64,000 nucleotides of DNA, from assembly GCF_025751435.1 (NCBI RefSeq), contig NZ_JAOWKY010000004.1, positions 186,001 through 250,000 of the forward strand. Reading direction: 5' to 3'. The notes under the pieces are model-generated. The model was not told the origin of the DNA. It made no database searches and saw nothing but the letters and a program-made list of their open reading frames with translations. The DNA is from Albidovulum marisflavi (GTDB lineage: Bacteria; Pseudomonadota; Alphaproteobacteria; Rhodobacterales; Rhodobacteraceae). This document shows, piece by piece, positions 41,096 to 50,631 of the stretch. The translations under genes and the position numbers were made by a program. Position 1 is the stretch's first letter, and each line of letters opens with the position of its first letter.

Positions 41096-41665
41096 TTACC
41101 GGCCCCAGGTCCGGATCGGGCCGCAATCCATGTGCACGAAGTTCGACTTGGAATACTTGCCGACGCCCCCGGCATTGCACGCCGTTGCGGCCTGGTACAT
41201 CTGGCCGACGGAACGCGAACGCAACCGGAGATCCGCCGCCTGGCCAACCATGTGCAACGAGTTGCGGGCAACGCCCTTGGACTTGGACCGAAGCATGGCG
41301 TTCGTCGAGGGCGTGCGGTAGCCCGAAAGCAGCATGTAGGGCTCGGACACGTCGAGCAGCCGGTAAGAAGCGGCCGCGATGTCGATGGTGCGGGGATCGA
41401 TCTTCTTGACGTCGTTGCTGCGCCAGTCGCGCATGAAGTGGCTGATCTCTTTCAGCGCCTCGGGAATGTATTCACCTTCGATCCAGTAGATCGTGTCCAG
41501 GCTTTCGCCGGTGCGGCCGGAATACATCTTGATGCGGCGGATATCGCCAGCGCCCTTCAGGAAGCCGAACGCGTTCGAGCACGTGGGCGCTGCCGTTATT
41601 ACCGTTGCGGCAAACGCCGTAAGCAGTCCACGGCGCGTGAAACCGGTCGATCCAGCTGAGTGCAT
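41096..41665 (-). CDS. DUF882 / YcbK-like periplasmic protein
   Basis: A 189-residue protein with a Tat signal (GFTRRGLLTAFAATVITAAP) and the DUF882 domain related to M15 peptidases: LLSGYRTPSTNAMLRSKSKG, NSLHMVGQAADLRL and SNFVHMDCGPIRTWGR, keeping His-x6-Asp and a final His as zinc ligands. It probably trims peptidoglycan peptides in the periplasm. ATG 41665 gives the signal at the start. It is divergent from the L,D-transpeptidase gene. Confidence 0.87.
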   Translation of the reverse strand: MHSAGSTGFTRRGLLTAFAATVITAAPTCSNAFGFLKGAGDIRRIKMYSGRTGESLDTIYWIEGEYIPEALKEISHFMRDWRSNDVKKIDPRTIDIAAASYRLLDVSEPYMLLSGYRTPSTNAMLRSKSKGVARNSLHMVGQAADLRLRSRSVGQMYQAATACNAGGVGKYSKSNFVHMDCGPIRTWGR

Positions 41666-41975
41666 AAGTGCCTGTCCCCAAGCGTTTCGCCGCTTTTTTT
41701 CGCGGCTTGTAGTTTCGGTCACTTCCCCAAGTGCGCCAACTTTATGGCATGGAATGAATCGCAGGCCAATCGCGGATTTGTTGCAGCCATTGTAGCGATC
41801 CGTGTTTAGGCGAGATTTCGCCGATCATCACGTTCGCGCGAGGCGGAACTCAGCTTGTCCCAAAGCGTTGCAATTGCGCGACAACTTGGCACAGGGAATC
41901 GAGGGCTGGAATGGACTTGGCGAGGGAAATCAGGGAAACTGGGTATCGTTGCTTTGGAAGGGGTTAGGGGATTTC
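41666..41975. other. Intergenic region between DUF882 and L,D-transpeptidase genes
   Basis: About 310 bases. An in-frame extension of the transpeptidase to 41802 is possible but would precede its signal peptide, so I treat it as leader. I see no RNA gene, no strong palindrome and no convincing small gene. Confidence 0.4.
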
Positions 41976-43592
41976 ATGACCTCCAGTATTCGTTGGCAGA
42001 TGTCGGGCTTTTGTCGCGTTCTTGCCGTGATGGCGCTGGCAATGTCCGCCGTGGCATATTCCGGCCGCGCAGGGGCAGAGATCACCCCGTTCAAGAACGC
42101 GGTGGCCGAAGCGGCGGCCGGCGATGACGTGCTGTCCGGCTTCTATCGCGACCACGACTATTCCCCGCTTTGGACGACCGGCGCCGATGCGGCGCGGCGC
42201 GCGGCTCTTTTCATCGCGCTTGACCATGCAGCCGATCATGGCTTGCCAGCCCGGAACTACGGCGTGGACGATCTGCGCCAGTCGTTTGAGCGGCTGAGTT
42301 CAGAGCGTCAGCGGGGCAGGCTTGAGGTCGCGATGTCGCGCGCGTTCCTCGCCTACGCACATGAGGTGCAGACCGGTTTCATCAAGCCGGCATCCGTCGA
42401 TGCGGGCATGGTCCGCGCGGTGCCCGAGCGCGACCTTCGTGCCATGCTGGAGCAGTTCGCGGCTTCCGAACCCCACGGTTTCCTGCGTTCCCTGCCACCG
42501 CAGGTTCCGCAGTACGCCCAACTCATGAAGGTAAAACTGGATCTGGAACGCGAGATGGCAGAGGGCGGCTGGGGGGGGCAGCTGCGTATCGGCAAGCTTG
42601 AACCCGGCGCATCCGGTCCGTCCGTTGCTGCCCTGAGGGACAAGCTGGTTGCCCTGGGCTACATGCAGGCATCTGCTTCGCAGTCCTATGATGGCGCGCT
42701 CCAGAAAGCGGTGCAGCGGTTTCAACTGGACAATGGGCTGCAGGCCGACGGCGTCGTGGGCGAGGGGACCGTTGCCGAGTTGAACCGCACGCCAGAAGAG
42801 CGTCTTGAATCCGTTCTGGTCGCGATGGAGCGTCTGCGCTGGATGAACGGCATACCGCTGGGTCAGCGCCACATCTGGGTCAACCTGCCCGATTTCACGG
42901 CAAAGATCGTCGATGACGGCAAGGTGACGTTCGAGACCGTTACGGTCGTCGGGATGAACCAGTACGATCGCCGCAGCCCCGAGTTCTCTGACCTGATGGA
43001 GTTCATGGTCGTAAACCCGACCTGGAACGTGCCGCGATCGATCGCGACGAAGGAATACCTGCCGATGCTGCAGAAAGACCCCAACGCGGTTCGCCATCTG
43101 CGCATCACCGACCGCCGCGGCCGCGCCGTCGATCGCGAAGCGGTGGACTTCACGCAGTTCACGGCCTCCAACTTCCCGTTTGCAATGTCGCAGGCGCCTT
43201 CCGGGGACAATGCGCTTGGGCTCGTGAAGTTCATGTTCCCCAATCCCTACAACATCTACCTGCACGATACGCCCTCCAAGTCGCTATTCAAGCGCGAGGT
43301 GCGGGCCTTCAGTCATGGCTGCATTCGGTTGGGTAGCCCCTTCGATTTCGCCTATGCGTTGCTGGCGCTGCAAAGCGAGGATCCGGTCGGGCTGTTCAAG
43401 TCCTATCTGCAGACCGGCCGTGAATCGACGCTTCCGCTGGACCGACCGGTCCCGGTGCACCTGGTCTATTTCACGGCATGGCCGACGGCAAAGGGCGGGA
43501 TCGAGTACCGTCGTGACATCTATGGTCGCGATGCAAAGATTTTCGACGCAATGGAGGCCGCCGGGGTGGAGTTGCCGGGCCTTCGTGGCTAA
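41976..43592 (+). CDS. Murein L,D-transpeptidase (YcbB-like)
   Basis: A 538-residue periplasmic enzyme. After a signal peptide (CRVLAVMALAMSAVAYSGRA) comes the helical scaffold domain, a peptidoglycan-binding domain (PSVAALRDKLVALGYM to DGVVGEGTVAELN) and the YkuD catalytic domain with HDTPSKSLF and the Cys motif FSHGCIRLGSPFDFA. It makes 3-3 crosslinks or attaches proteins to peptidoglycan. ATG 41976 places the signal at the N-terminus. LpxD follows 36 bases after. Confidence 0.92.
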   Translation: MTSSIRWQMSGFCRVLAVMALAMSAVAYSGRAGAEITPFKNAVAEAAAGDDVLSGFYRDHDYSPLWTTGADAARRAALFIALDHAADHGLPARNYGVDDLRQSFERLSSERQRGRLEVAMSRAFLAYAHEVQTGFIKPASVDAGMVRAVPERDLRAMLEQFAASEPHGFLRSLPPQVPQYAQLMKVKLDLEREMAEGGWGGQLRIGKLEPGASGPSVAALRDKLVALGYMQASASQSYDGALQKAVQRFQLDNGLQADGVVGEGTVAELNRTPEERLESVLVAMERLRWMNGIPLGQRHIWVNLPDFTAKIVDDGKVTFETVTVVGMNQYDRRSPEFSDLMEFMVVNPTWNVPRSIATKEYLPMLQKDPNAVRHLRITDRRGRAVDREAVDFTQFTASNFPFAMSQAPSGDNALGLVKFMFPNPYNIYLHDTPSKSLFKREVRAFSHGCIRLGSPFDFAYALLALQSEDPVGLFKSYLQTGRESTLPLDRPVPVHLVYFTAWPTAKGGIEYRRDIYGRDAKIFDAMEAAGVELPGLRG

Positions 43593-43628
43593 ATCCGGGG
43601 AGAGACGCTCCGGAACAAGGCCAGACGG

Positions 43629-44762
43629 ATGAGCCAGACTCTTGCTGAAATCGCGGCGGCGCTTGGTGCGCGGCTGGAAGGCGATGGAACGCTGCTTGTT
43701 GCGGGGGCGGCCGAACCCGCAATGGCCGGGCCAGAGCATCTGGCGCTGGCGATGGACCCGAAATACGCAGCCGGATTGTCCAAGGGAAAGGCCCGCGCCG
43801 CGGTTCTTTGGGAAGGTGCGGACTGGGCTGGAATGGGTCTGCAGGCGGCGATCTTCGTCGCGCGCCCGCGCTACGCGATGGCCGGCATCACGCGGGCCCT
43901 CGATCCCGGACCCGAAATCGCGCCTGGCATCCACCCGCTGGCGGTCGTGGACCCGAGCGCCCGGATCGGCGAGGGCGCGGCAATCGGCCCCTTTGTGACC
44001 ATCGGGCGCGCCGTCAGGATCGGCCGTGGCGCCCGCATTGCCGCCCGCGTATCGATCGAGGCGGAAACCGTGATCGGGGTGGATGCGCTGATACTGTCCG
44101 GTGTGTGGATCGGCCCGCGCGTGGTCATCGGCGACCGCTTCATCTGCCATCCCAACGCGGTCATAGGCTCCGACGGATTTTCCTTTGTCACCCCGGAAAA
44201 GTCAGGCGCCGAAGAGATCCGTGAAACGCTGGGCCAGCGCGGGGAAATCCGACCGCAATCGTGGACCCGAATTCATTCCATCGGCAATGTCGAAATAGGC
44301 GACGACGTCGAGATCGGCGCAACGGCAACCATCGACCGCGGCACGATCCGCGCAACGAAAATCGGATCGGGCACCAAGCTCGACAACCAGGTGCACCTTG
44401 GCCACAACGTGGAAGTCGGGCGTGACTGCCTGCTGTGTGGCCAGACCGGGATTGCCGGGTCCGCGCGCATCGGCGATCGTGTCGTCATGGGCGGTCAAAC
44501 CGGAGTCGTCGATAACGTCTTTGTCGGCGATGACGTGATCGCAGGGGCCGGCACCAAGATCATGTCGAACGCCCCCAAAGGGCGTGTCTTGCTGGGATAC
44601 CCCGCGATCAAGATGGAATCGCAGATCGCCAATTGGAAGCACATCCGCCGGCTGGGCCGCATGAACGATCAGCTTGCCGAGCTTCGTGAAATTGTTTCGG
44701 AATCGCGTCAAGGTGCCGCTGCCAAGAACGATGAGAGTTATTCCGATGATGACGAAGGCTGA
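43629..44762 (+). CDS. lpxD: UDP-3-O-acylglucosamine N-acyltransferase
   Basis: A 377-residue LpxD: an N-terminal uridine-binding domain (PEHLALAMDPKYAAGLSKGK) and left-handed beta helix of hexapeptide repeats from about residue 105. The catalytic His is in KLDNQVHLGHNVEVG. It adds the N-linked 3-hydroxyacyl chain from acyl-ACP in lipid A synthesis. About 30 residues beyond the usual length form an acidic tail ending ESYSDDDEG. Its end overlaps the acyl carrier protein start by 17 bases. Confidence 0.93.
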   Translation: MSQTLAEIAAALGARLEGDGTLLVAGAAEPAMAGPEHLALAMDPKYAAGLSKGKARAAVLWEGADWAGMGLQAAIFVARPRYAMAGITRALDPGPEIAPGIHPLAVVDPSARIGEGAAIGPFVTIGRAVRIGRGARIAARVSIEAETVIGVDALILSGVWIGPRVVIGDRFICHPNAVIGSDGFSFVTPEKSGAEEIRETLGQRGEIRPQSWTRIHSIGNVEIGDDVEIGATATIDRGTIRATKIGSGTKLDNQVHLGHNVEVGRDCLLCGQTGIAGSARIGDRVVMGGQTGVVDNVFVGDDVIAGAGTKIMSNAPKGRVLLGYPAIKMESQIANWKHIRRLGRMNDQLAELREIVSESRQGAAAKNDESYSDDDEG

Positions 44763-45012
44763 GGTAATCGCGATCCTGTCCGCCCAGTCCGGGGTGCCCG
44801 CCGCTTCCATGACTGCGGAAACCCTGATTTCCGATCTTGGATTGGACAGCTTGGGACTTGTAGAGACGATCTTCGCGCTGGAAGAGCGCTTCGGGGTGAC
44901 AATCCCCTTCAATGCCAACACGCCCCAGGATGACAGCGCCTTTGATCTGTCGACGGTTGCGGGGATCGTGTCCGGGATCGAGACGCTGATCGCTCGGCCA
45001 GCCGCGGCATGA
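44746..45012 (+). CDS. Acyl carrier protein
   Basis: An 88-residue carrier with S35 in ISDLGLDSLGLVETIFALEE as the phosphopantetheine site, followed by FGVTIPFN. It starts at ATG 44746 or 44749 inside the end of lpxD, and its stop overlaps the ketosynthase ATG by four bases. Gene order implies a dedicated carrier for lipid A or a related acyl chain, separate from the general fatty acid ACP. Confidence 0.87.
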   Translation: MMTKAEVIAILSAQSGVPAASMTAETLISDLGLDSLGLVETIFALEERFGVTIPFNANTPQDDSAFDLSTVAGIVSGIETLIARPAAA

Positions 45013-46208
45013 GGCGAGTTGTCATTACGGGCGCGGGGACGGTCAATCCGCTTGGCCTCTCCGTGAACCAAACCTTTGCGGCGCTGCGCGCCGGCAACAC
45101 CGCGATCGGCGCCCTTGATATTCCCGACCTTGAACGCCTGTCCGTCCGGATCGGCGCCCAGGTTCGCGGCTTCGATCCGGAAACGCGGCTGTCGCCCCGG
45201 CAGATATCGCTGTGCGATCGCTTTGCGCAGTTCGCCCTCGTCGCCGCACAGGAAGCCGTGGCGCAAGCGGGCGAAGGGGCTTTGGCACCGGGCGCGGGCG
45301 TGGTTCTGGGAACCGCAGGTGGGGGGGTGGCGTCGTCGGAAGCTGCCTATCGCGCCGTATTCGCTGATGGTTCCGCGCGTGTGCATCCGTTCACCGTTCC
45401 GCGTCTGATGGCCAACGCCGCGACGTCGCACCTGTCGATGGCCTTCGAGCTTCGGGGGCCATCCTTCACCGTCTCGACTGCATGTGCGGCATCGAACCAT
45501 GCGATCGGGCTTGCCTTCCATATGGTCCGCTCGGGAGCCGTGCCCGTCATGCTGGCCGGCGGTTCCGAGGCGATGCTGAGTTTCGGCGGGATAAAGGCTT
45601 GGGAAGGGCTGCGCGTGTTGTCCAGCACCGGCTGCCGCCCGTTCTGTGCGACGCGCGACGGACTTGTGATGGGCGAGGGCGCCGGCGTCTTCGTGCTGGA
45701 AGAGCGTGACCGCGCCCTTGCCCGAGGCGCACGCGTTCTGGCCGAGGTGGTCGGCTTCGGGATGACGGCCGATGCGGGCGACATCGTCGTGCCCGACCCG
45801 GCCGGGGCCGAGGCCGCGATGCAGGCGGCGCTTGACGACGGCGGGCTGAATGGCTCGGATATCGGTTACATCAACGCCCATGGCACCGGAACCATGGTCA
45901 ATGATCGCAGCGAATGTTCCGCGATCCGAAAGGTCTTCGGATCTGGTGCCGAACGGATCGCGATCTCTTCGACCAAATCGCTGCATGGCCACTTGATCGG
46001 GGCTGCCGGCGCGGTCGAATTGATTGCGGTCCTGCTGGCCCTTGGCGAGGGTGTCATCGCGCCGACGGCTGGGCATCGGACCGATGATCCGGAATGTGCA
46101 CTGGACATCGTCACCCACCAGGCGCGCGCGGCTTCCGTCGGGGCCGCACTCTCGAACGCATTCGCCTTTGGCGGGCTGAACGCGGTACTTGCGTTGAAGG
46201 CTGCTTAA
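45009..46208 (+). CDS. Beta-ketoacyl-ACP synthase (FabF/KAS II-like)
   Basis: A 399-residue condensing enzyme with the Cys-His-His triad: C159 in FTVSTACAASNHAIG, H290 in INAHGTGTMVNDRS and H327 in STKSLHGHLIGAAGAVE. It elongates acyl-ACP by condensing with malonyl-ACP. Coupled translation with the adjacent ACP and lpxD points to a specialised chain for lipid A or similar. A terminator follows at once. Confidence 0.93.
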   Translation: MRRVVITGAGTVNPLGLSVNQTFAALRAGNTAIGALDIPDLERLSVRIGAQVRGFDPETRLSPRQISLCDRFAQFALVAAQEAVAQAGEGALAPGAGVVLGTAGGGVASSEAAYRAVFADGSARVHPFTVPRLMANAATSHLSMAFELRGPSFTVSTACAASNHAIGLAFHMVRSGAVPVMLAGGSEAMLSFGGIKAWEGLRVLSSTGCRPFCATRDGLVMGEGAGVFVLEERDRALARGARVLAEVVGFGMTADAGDIVVPDPAGAEAAMQAALDDGGLNGSDIGYINAHGTGTMVNDRSECSAIRKVFGSGAERIAISSTKSLHGHLIGAAGAVELIAVLLALGEGVIAPTAGHRTDDPECALDIVTHQARAASVGAALSNAFAFGGLNAVLALKAA

Positions 46209-46214
46209 TGGAAA

Positions 46215-46238
46215 ACGCCGCCTGATAGGGCGGCGTTC
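46215..46238. terminator. Terminator between convergent ketosynthase and IalB-like genes
   Basis: AACGCCGCC-TGATAG-GGCGGCGTT, a 9-base-pair stem with A-rich left side. It lies between convergent stops at 46208 and 46264, so it may serve both strands. Confidence 0.65.
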
Positions 46239-46263
46239 TCTCTTCGTCTGGATGCCTGAGGTC

Positions 46264-46896
46264 TTACTTGTCGGTTTCCGCCAGCGCGTCAAACGCAGCC
46301 GTGAATCCGGAAAGCGAGAAGGACGCGGTCACCTGCTTGTCGGCGGCAACGGCGGGCACCATCACTGCGCTCAGTGTCTTGCCCTTCTTGAACGACTCAA
46401 GCTCTTCCGCGGTCAACTGGGCACGCGTGACGCAACCGCGCTGCGTGCACCAGAGGTAGGGAAGCCGCTTGGTGGCCGCGCCATCGATCGAGACCGCGAC
46501 GCCTGCTGGCAGAAGCGAGGCAAGCGGAGCAGAGATCTGGATGAACGCTGCGGCCTCTTCTCCGGCTTGGGGAAGCAGGACCAGCATGTCGGCAACGCTG
46601 TTGCCCTTTTCGTCCTTCACCAGTTGGTACATCTGGCAGGGGTCTGAGCCATCGGCGGCGTGCAGGCAGCGGATCTGCCATGCGCCGTGTTCAGACGCCA
46701 GGTATCCGTCCGCCCCATCCTCGGTCACTGCCGGGCGCTCGCTGACCGACACGCCGGAAGTGGCCTCGGTGGCCGTGCCTTCGGCGGCAGAGCTTTCCGT
46801 GGTGGCGCCTTCCGTGGTGGTATCGGTCTGCGCCCACAGCGGTGCGGCAAGGCCGACGGCCGCAATAAGGGCGAGTGTTCTGCTCAGTTGGGTCAT
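46264..46896 (-). CDS. Invasion-associated locus B (IalB) family protein
   Basis: A 210-residue exported protein: signal peptide LSRTLALIAAVGLAAPLWA, a threonine/serine-rich linker, then the IalB domain with WQIRCLHAADGSDPCQMYQL, IQISAPLASLLPAGVAVSID and LPYLWCTQRGCVTRAQLTAE, in which two Cys pairs likely form disulfides. The family was named from Bartonella but is common in free-living alphaproteobacteria, so an invasion role should not be assumed. ATG 46896 puts the signal first. Confidence 0.87.
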   Translation of the reverse strand: MTQLSRTLALIAAVGLAAPLWAQTDTTTEGATTESSAAEGTATEATSGVSVSERPAVTEDGADGYLASEHGAWQIRCLHAADGSDPCQMYQLVKDEKGNSVADMLVLLPQAGEEAAAFIQISAPLASLLPAGVAVSIDGAATKRLPYLWCTQRGCVTRAQLTAEELESFKKGKTLSAVMVPAVAADKQVTASFSLSGFTAAFDALAETDK

Positions 46897-47328
46897 GATG
46901 TTTCCCTGTTTGGTCACGGGTTTGGGGCGGATTACCATGTAAGTTCCGCAGTGTCAGGGGGGCAGGTCCGAGCCCCCTTGAAAAAACCAGCGGCTTTCCG
47001 CTCAGGCACCTGTTTCGGCGGTGATCCGGACATAAGAAAAGGGCCTGCTTGCAGGCCCTTTTCGTATTCGTTGCTCCCCGTCGGACTGGCCGACTTGTCA
47101 TTGGCCGGAACGCTAGTAACTTCCCCTTGCTCCGTCAACAGCTAATCTTCTTGTCTGATCAAATCTTTCGTGCATATCGAAAAGGCCGCGCGCGGACGGC
47201 GCGGCAAGCCTTTTGACGTGGGAAGCCTGTCACCCCGAACCTCTGTCTCAGGCTGCGGTTTCAGACTGGCACCGAATGTCTAACCGGGTATTGTCAAACC
47301 GGCAGGCGGCAGCGAAGGGAGCGACTAG
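46897..47328. other. Intergenic region upstream of IalB-like and HerA-like genes
   Basis: About 430 bases between divergent genes. It contains the perfect hairpin at 47037-47062 and an AT-rich stretch near 47150-47180 fitting the HerA-like promoter. No reliable protein gene is seen; a 68-codon minus frame crosses the hairpin. Confidence 0.4.
47037..47062. terminator. Perfect 12-base-pair hairpin, terminator-like
   Basis: AAAAGGGCCTGC-TT-GCAGGCCCTTTT is symmetric and could terminate on either strand. No gene ends next to it, so it may close a small RNA or act as an attenuator. Confidence 0.6.
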
Positions 47329-48879
47329 GTGACAAGCGAGGGAGCGATTTTTGTCGGCGGTGGAGGCGAAGGTTATGGAACGCCCCAGGACCTGTTGTTG
47401 CGCTATGCCAACCGCCACGGCCTGATCGCCGGCGCTACTGGCACCGGCAAGACCGTCACGCTTCAAATTCTGGCAGAGGGTTTTTCGCAGGCGGGCGTGC
47501 CGGTCTTCATGGCCGACGTGAAGGGGGATCTGGCGGGGCTCGCCGTATCGGGATCGCCCGCGCACAAGTTGCATGATGCGTTCCAGAAACGTTCCGACAC
47601 GATCGGTTTCGATCTTCGGTACCAAGCCTATCCGACCGTCTTCTGGGATCTGTTCGGCGAACAGGGCCACCCCGTCCGCACCACCGTGTCCGAAATGGGA
47701 CCGCTGCTGCTTGCGCGGCTTCTGGACCTGACCGAGGCGCAGGAAGGCGTGCTGAATGTCGCCTTCCGCGTGGCGGACGAAGAGGGTCTGCCGCTGCTGG
47801 ATCTGAAGGATCTTCGGGCGATGCTTGTCTGGATCGGCCAGAACTCCGGGGATCTGGCGCTGCGGTATGGCAACGTTGCCACCGCGACGGTCGGCGCCAT
47901 TCAGCGTGCGCTGCTGGTCCTGGAAAATCAGGGGGCGGCCAGGTTCTTCGGTGAACCCGCGCTGGAGCTGGCCGACATGATGCGTGTCCACTTCGATGGT
48001 CGCGGTCAGGTCAACGTTCTGGCGGCAGACAAGCTGATGGCGTCGCCGCGGCTTTACGCGACATTCCTGTTGTGGCTGCTTTCCGAACTGTTCGAGGAAC
48101 TGCCCGAGGTCGGCGATCCGGACAAGCCCAGGTTCGTCTTCTTCTTCGACGAAGCGCACCTGTTGTTCGACGATGCGCCAAAGGCCCTTGTCGACAAGGT
48201 CGAACAGGTCGCAAGGCTGATCAGGTCCAAGGGCGTCGGCGTCTACTTCATCACGCAGAACCCCGCCGACGTGCCCGACGACGTGTTGGGTCAGCTTGGC
48301 AATCGCGTACAGCACGCGCTGCGCGCCTTTACCGCGAAGGATCAGCAGGACCTGCGGCGGGCCGCGCAGAACTATCGGCCCAATCCGGCCTTCGACACGG
48401 AAACCGCGATCAAGGAGGTCGGCGTGGGCGAGGCGGTGACTTCCTTCCTGCAAGCCAAGGGCGTGCCTGGCATGGTCGAACGCACCCTGGTCCGGCCACC
48501 CTCCAGCCAGCTTGGTCCGATCACCATGAACGAGCGTCGCGGCGTCATTGCCTCGTCGGGCCTGTCTGCGAAGTACGATCGGGAAATCGACCGGGACTCG
48601 GCCTTCGAGCGGCTTGCGGCCAGGGCCGAGGCCGCCGCCAAGGCCGCGGCGGAAGCCGAGGAGGAAGAAGCCCGGATGCAGGAAGAAGAGCGTCGCGCGC
48701 GCGAACGCCGCCGCTACGACGACCGCACGACTGGGCGGTCAACGTCGCGTAGCAGGTCGTCCAGGCGGTCGGATACCATGCTTGAGGCGTTCGGCAAAAG
48801 CGTCGCGCGACAGCTTGGCACCAGGACCGGCCGGGCCCTTGTGCGCGGGATACTGGGATCGCTGTTCAAGTCGCGATAG
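47329..48879 (+). CDS. HerA-like helicase domain protein (DUF853, YjgR-like)
   Basis: A 516-residue ATPase of the HerA/FtsK superfamily. Walker A GATGTGKT (35-42), Walker B in [17 protein letters not shown] and a sensor in [20 protein letters not shown] are clear. Residues about 430-480 are a charged helix ([20 protein letters not shown]) before a basic tail. The start is GTG 47329, with GGGAG upstream. The biochemical role of YjgR-type proteins is not settled; DNA or protein remodelling is likely. Confidence 0.9.
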   Translation: MTSEGAIFVGGGGEGYGTPQDLLLRYANRHGLIAGATGTGKTVTLQILAEGFSQAGVPVFMADVKGDLAGLAVSGSPAHKLHDAFQKRSDTIGFDLRYQAYPTVFWDLFGEQGHPVRTTVSEMGPLLLARLLDLTEAQEGVLNVAFRVADEEGLPLLDLKDLRAMLVWIGQNSGDLALRYGNVATATVGAIQRALLVLENQGAARFFGEPALELADMMRVHFDGRGQVNVLAADKLMASPRLYATFLLWLLSELFEELPEVGDPDKPRFVFFFDEAHLLFDDAPKALVDKVEQVARLIRSKGVGVYFITQNPADVPDDVLGQLGNRVQHALRAFTAKDQQDLRRAAQNYRPNPAFDTETAIKEVGVGEAVTSFLQAKGVPGMVERTLVRPPSSQLGPITMNERRGVIASSGLSAKYDREIDRDSAFERLAARAEAAAKAAAEAEEEEARMQEEERRARERRRYDDRTTGRSTSRSRSSRRSDTMLEAFGKSVARQLGTRTGRALVRGILGSLFKSR

Positions 48880-48929
48880 GGGAACTCCGCGCCGCGTCCG
48901 ACGTTTTCCCGATCAGGAGGATGGATGCG

Positions 48930-49307
48930 ATGGACGAGGAAGGTGAACTTTGGCGGCTTGAGGAGTCCTTCTGGCTTGGCGGGGCACAGACGTTTCGCAG
49001 CTCGATGGCGGACGGTGCGATCATGGTCTTTCCCTATCCCGCGGGGATCTTGCAGGGGGACAGGATCACAGATGGCATAGGCTCGGCCCCGCGCTGGCGG
49101 TCCGTGCTGATGAGGGACCGAACCGCAAGCATCAGGGGCAATGTCGCCGTTCTGGCGTACCGTGCTGAAGCCGAACGCGAAAGCGAACCGCTTCGCGAAA
49201 TGCTGTGCGCCTCAACCTATATCCGCGAAGAGGGCGGCTGGCGCCTCATGTCGCACCAGCAGACACCCGTCGACGCGTCTACAGCGGCCGGATCTTCAGA
49301 CGGGTGA
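48930..49307 (+). CDS. Hypothetical protein, DUF4440/SnoaL-like fold
   Basis: A 125-residue protein: WRLEESFWLGGAQTFRSSMA, then MVFPYPAGILQGDRITDGIG, and a strand pair VAVLAYRAEAERES with EEGGWRLMSHQQTP at the end. The pattern is that of NTF2/DUF4440-like proteins of unknown activity. AGGAGG upstream best fits ATG 48930; ATG 48921 would be too close to it. Its end overlaps the convergent CorC gene by 29 bases. Confidence 0.65.
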   Translation: MDEEGELWRLEESFWLGGAQTFRSSMADGAIMVFPYPAGILQGDRITDGIGSAPRWRSVLMRDRTASIRGNVAVLAYRAEAERESEPLREMLCASTYIREEGGWRLMSHQQTPVDASTAAGSSDG

Positions 49308-50583
49308 TCCGGTTCTCCTTGCGGCTGATGACCTCGAAGCGGAAGCCATGGAAGGAAAACACTTGTCCCTCGGTCGGGATCATCTGCGCCTCGTGGATCA
49401 CGAGGCCGGCGATGGTGTTGGCTTCCTCGTCGGGCAGAGACCAGTCGGTTGCGCGGTTCAGGTCGCGGATCGTCATTGCTCCGTCGACCACGATCTCTCC
49501 GTTCTCGGCTTGCTTGATCGGGTGTTCGGCGTCGATGTCGAATTCGTCCGCGATCTGACCCACGATTTCCTCAAGGATGTCCTCAAGCGTGATCAACCCG
49601 CGCAAGTCGCCATATTCGTCGACCACAAGCGCGAAATGGCTTCGCCGTTTCAGGAACTCACGCATCTGTTCGTCCAGGGGGGTCGTCTCGGGCACGAAAT
49701 AGGGCTTCATCGCAACCGAAAGGATGTCCAGATCGCGAAGGGCGCTAAGCATTCCGTCGCTGCTGCGCAGGGCCTTGTCAACTGCGCGCAGCAGGTCCTT
49801 GGCGTGGATGACGCCAACCACGTTGTCGCGTTCGCCTCGGTAAAGCGGAAGGCGCGAATGCGGCGAGGCAAGGACCGTCGACAGGATCGCATCGGGCGCC
49901 GCGTCGAGGTCGATCATCTCGATCTTGGAGCGGTGGCGCATGACTTCTTCGACCGTGCGGTCAGACAGATCAAGCGCGCCAAGAAGCCGGTCCCTGTCCT
50001 CTTTCAGAACGGCGCCTTCCGAGTGGCCAAGTGCAAGCGCACCTGCGATTTCCTCGCGCAGGGACAAGATGTGGCTGTCGGGATCCGTCCGAACGCCGAA
50101 GATCATCAGGAACAGCCGCACGATCAGACGGACCAAGGTGACGATCGGCGACAGGACGATCACCACCAGCCGGATCGGGCGCGCGACAAGCGAGGCAGCG
50201 GATTCCGGGGTCGTGATTGCCCAGGTCTTGGGTAGCACTTCCGCGAAGATCAGAACCAGGGCGGTCATGACCAGCGTGGCCAACGCCACGCCGCTGTCTC
50301 CGAACAGCCGCGTAAGAAGCGCGGTGGCAAGCGAGGCCGACAGGATGTTGACCACGTTGTTCCCCAGAAGAACCGCGCCGATCAGCCGTTCGCTGTCCTC
50401 GGTCAACTGAAGCGCGACCTCGGCGCCCTTGCTGCCCCGGTCGACCTGCGCGCGCAGTTTACCGCGCGAGGCCGCCGTCAGTGCGGTTTCCGAGCCTGAA
50501 AAGAAGGCCGACAGCATGAGCAGCACGGCAATGGCGCCGGTGGTCAGCCAGAAGGCGGTATCGAAAGCGGTTGCGGTGTCCAT
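49279..50583 (-). CDS. HlyC/CorC family CNNM-CBS membrane protein
   Basis: A 434-residue protein: DUF21/CNNM membrane domain with four spans (first about 11-31), two CBS domains around 200-320 (LSDRTVEEVMRHRSKIEMID, then LDILSVAMKPYFVPETTPL) and the C-terminal CorC_HlyC domain (DWSLPDEEANTIAGLVIHEA). Proteins of this layout handle magnesium or cobalt transport or its regulation; haemolysin is a historic name. It lies next to xerD, on the same strand. Confidence 0.92.
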   Translation of the reverse strand: MDTATAFDTAFWLTTGAIAVLLMLSAFFSGSETALTAASRGKLRAQVDRGSKGAEVALQLTEDSERLIGAVLLGNNVVNILSASLATALLTRLFGDSGVALATLVMTALVLIFAEVLPKTWAITTPESAASLVARPIRLVVIVLSPIVTLVRLIVRLFLMIFGVRTDPDSHILSLREEIAGALALGHSEGAVLKEDRDRLLGALDLSDRTVEEVMRHRSKIEMIDLDAAPDAILSTVLASPHSRLPLYRGERDNVVGVIHAKDLLRAVDKALRSSDGMLSALRDLDILSVAMKPYFVPETTPLDEQMREFLKRRSHFALVVDEYGDLRGLITLEDILEEIVGQIADEFDIDAEHPIKQAENGEIVVDGAMTIRDLNRATDWSLPDEEANTIAGLVIHEAQMIPTEGQVFSFHGFRFEVISRKENRITRLKIRPL

Positions 50584-50631
50584 GGTTTATCCTGTGTGGC
50601 CCGACCTTTATGGGGTGCGTGCCTGTGGCGT

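Noticed and set aside
44202-46292. A 696-codon minus-strand frame across lpxD, ACP and ketosynthase genes
   Set aside because: It covers three well-supported genes on the other strand and shows no fold.
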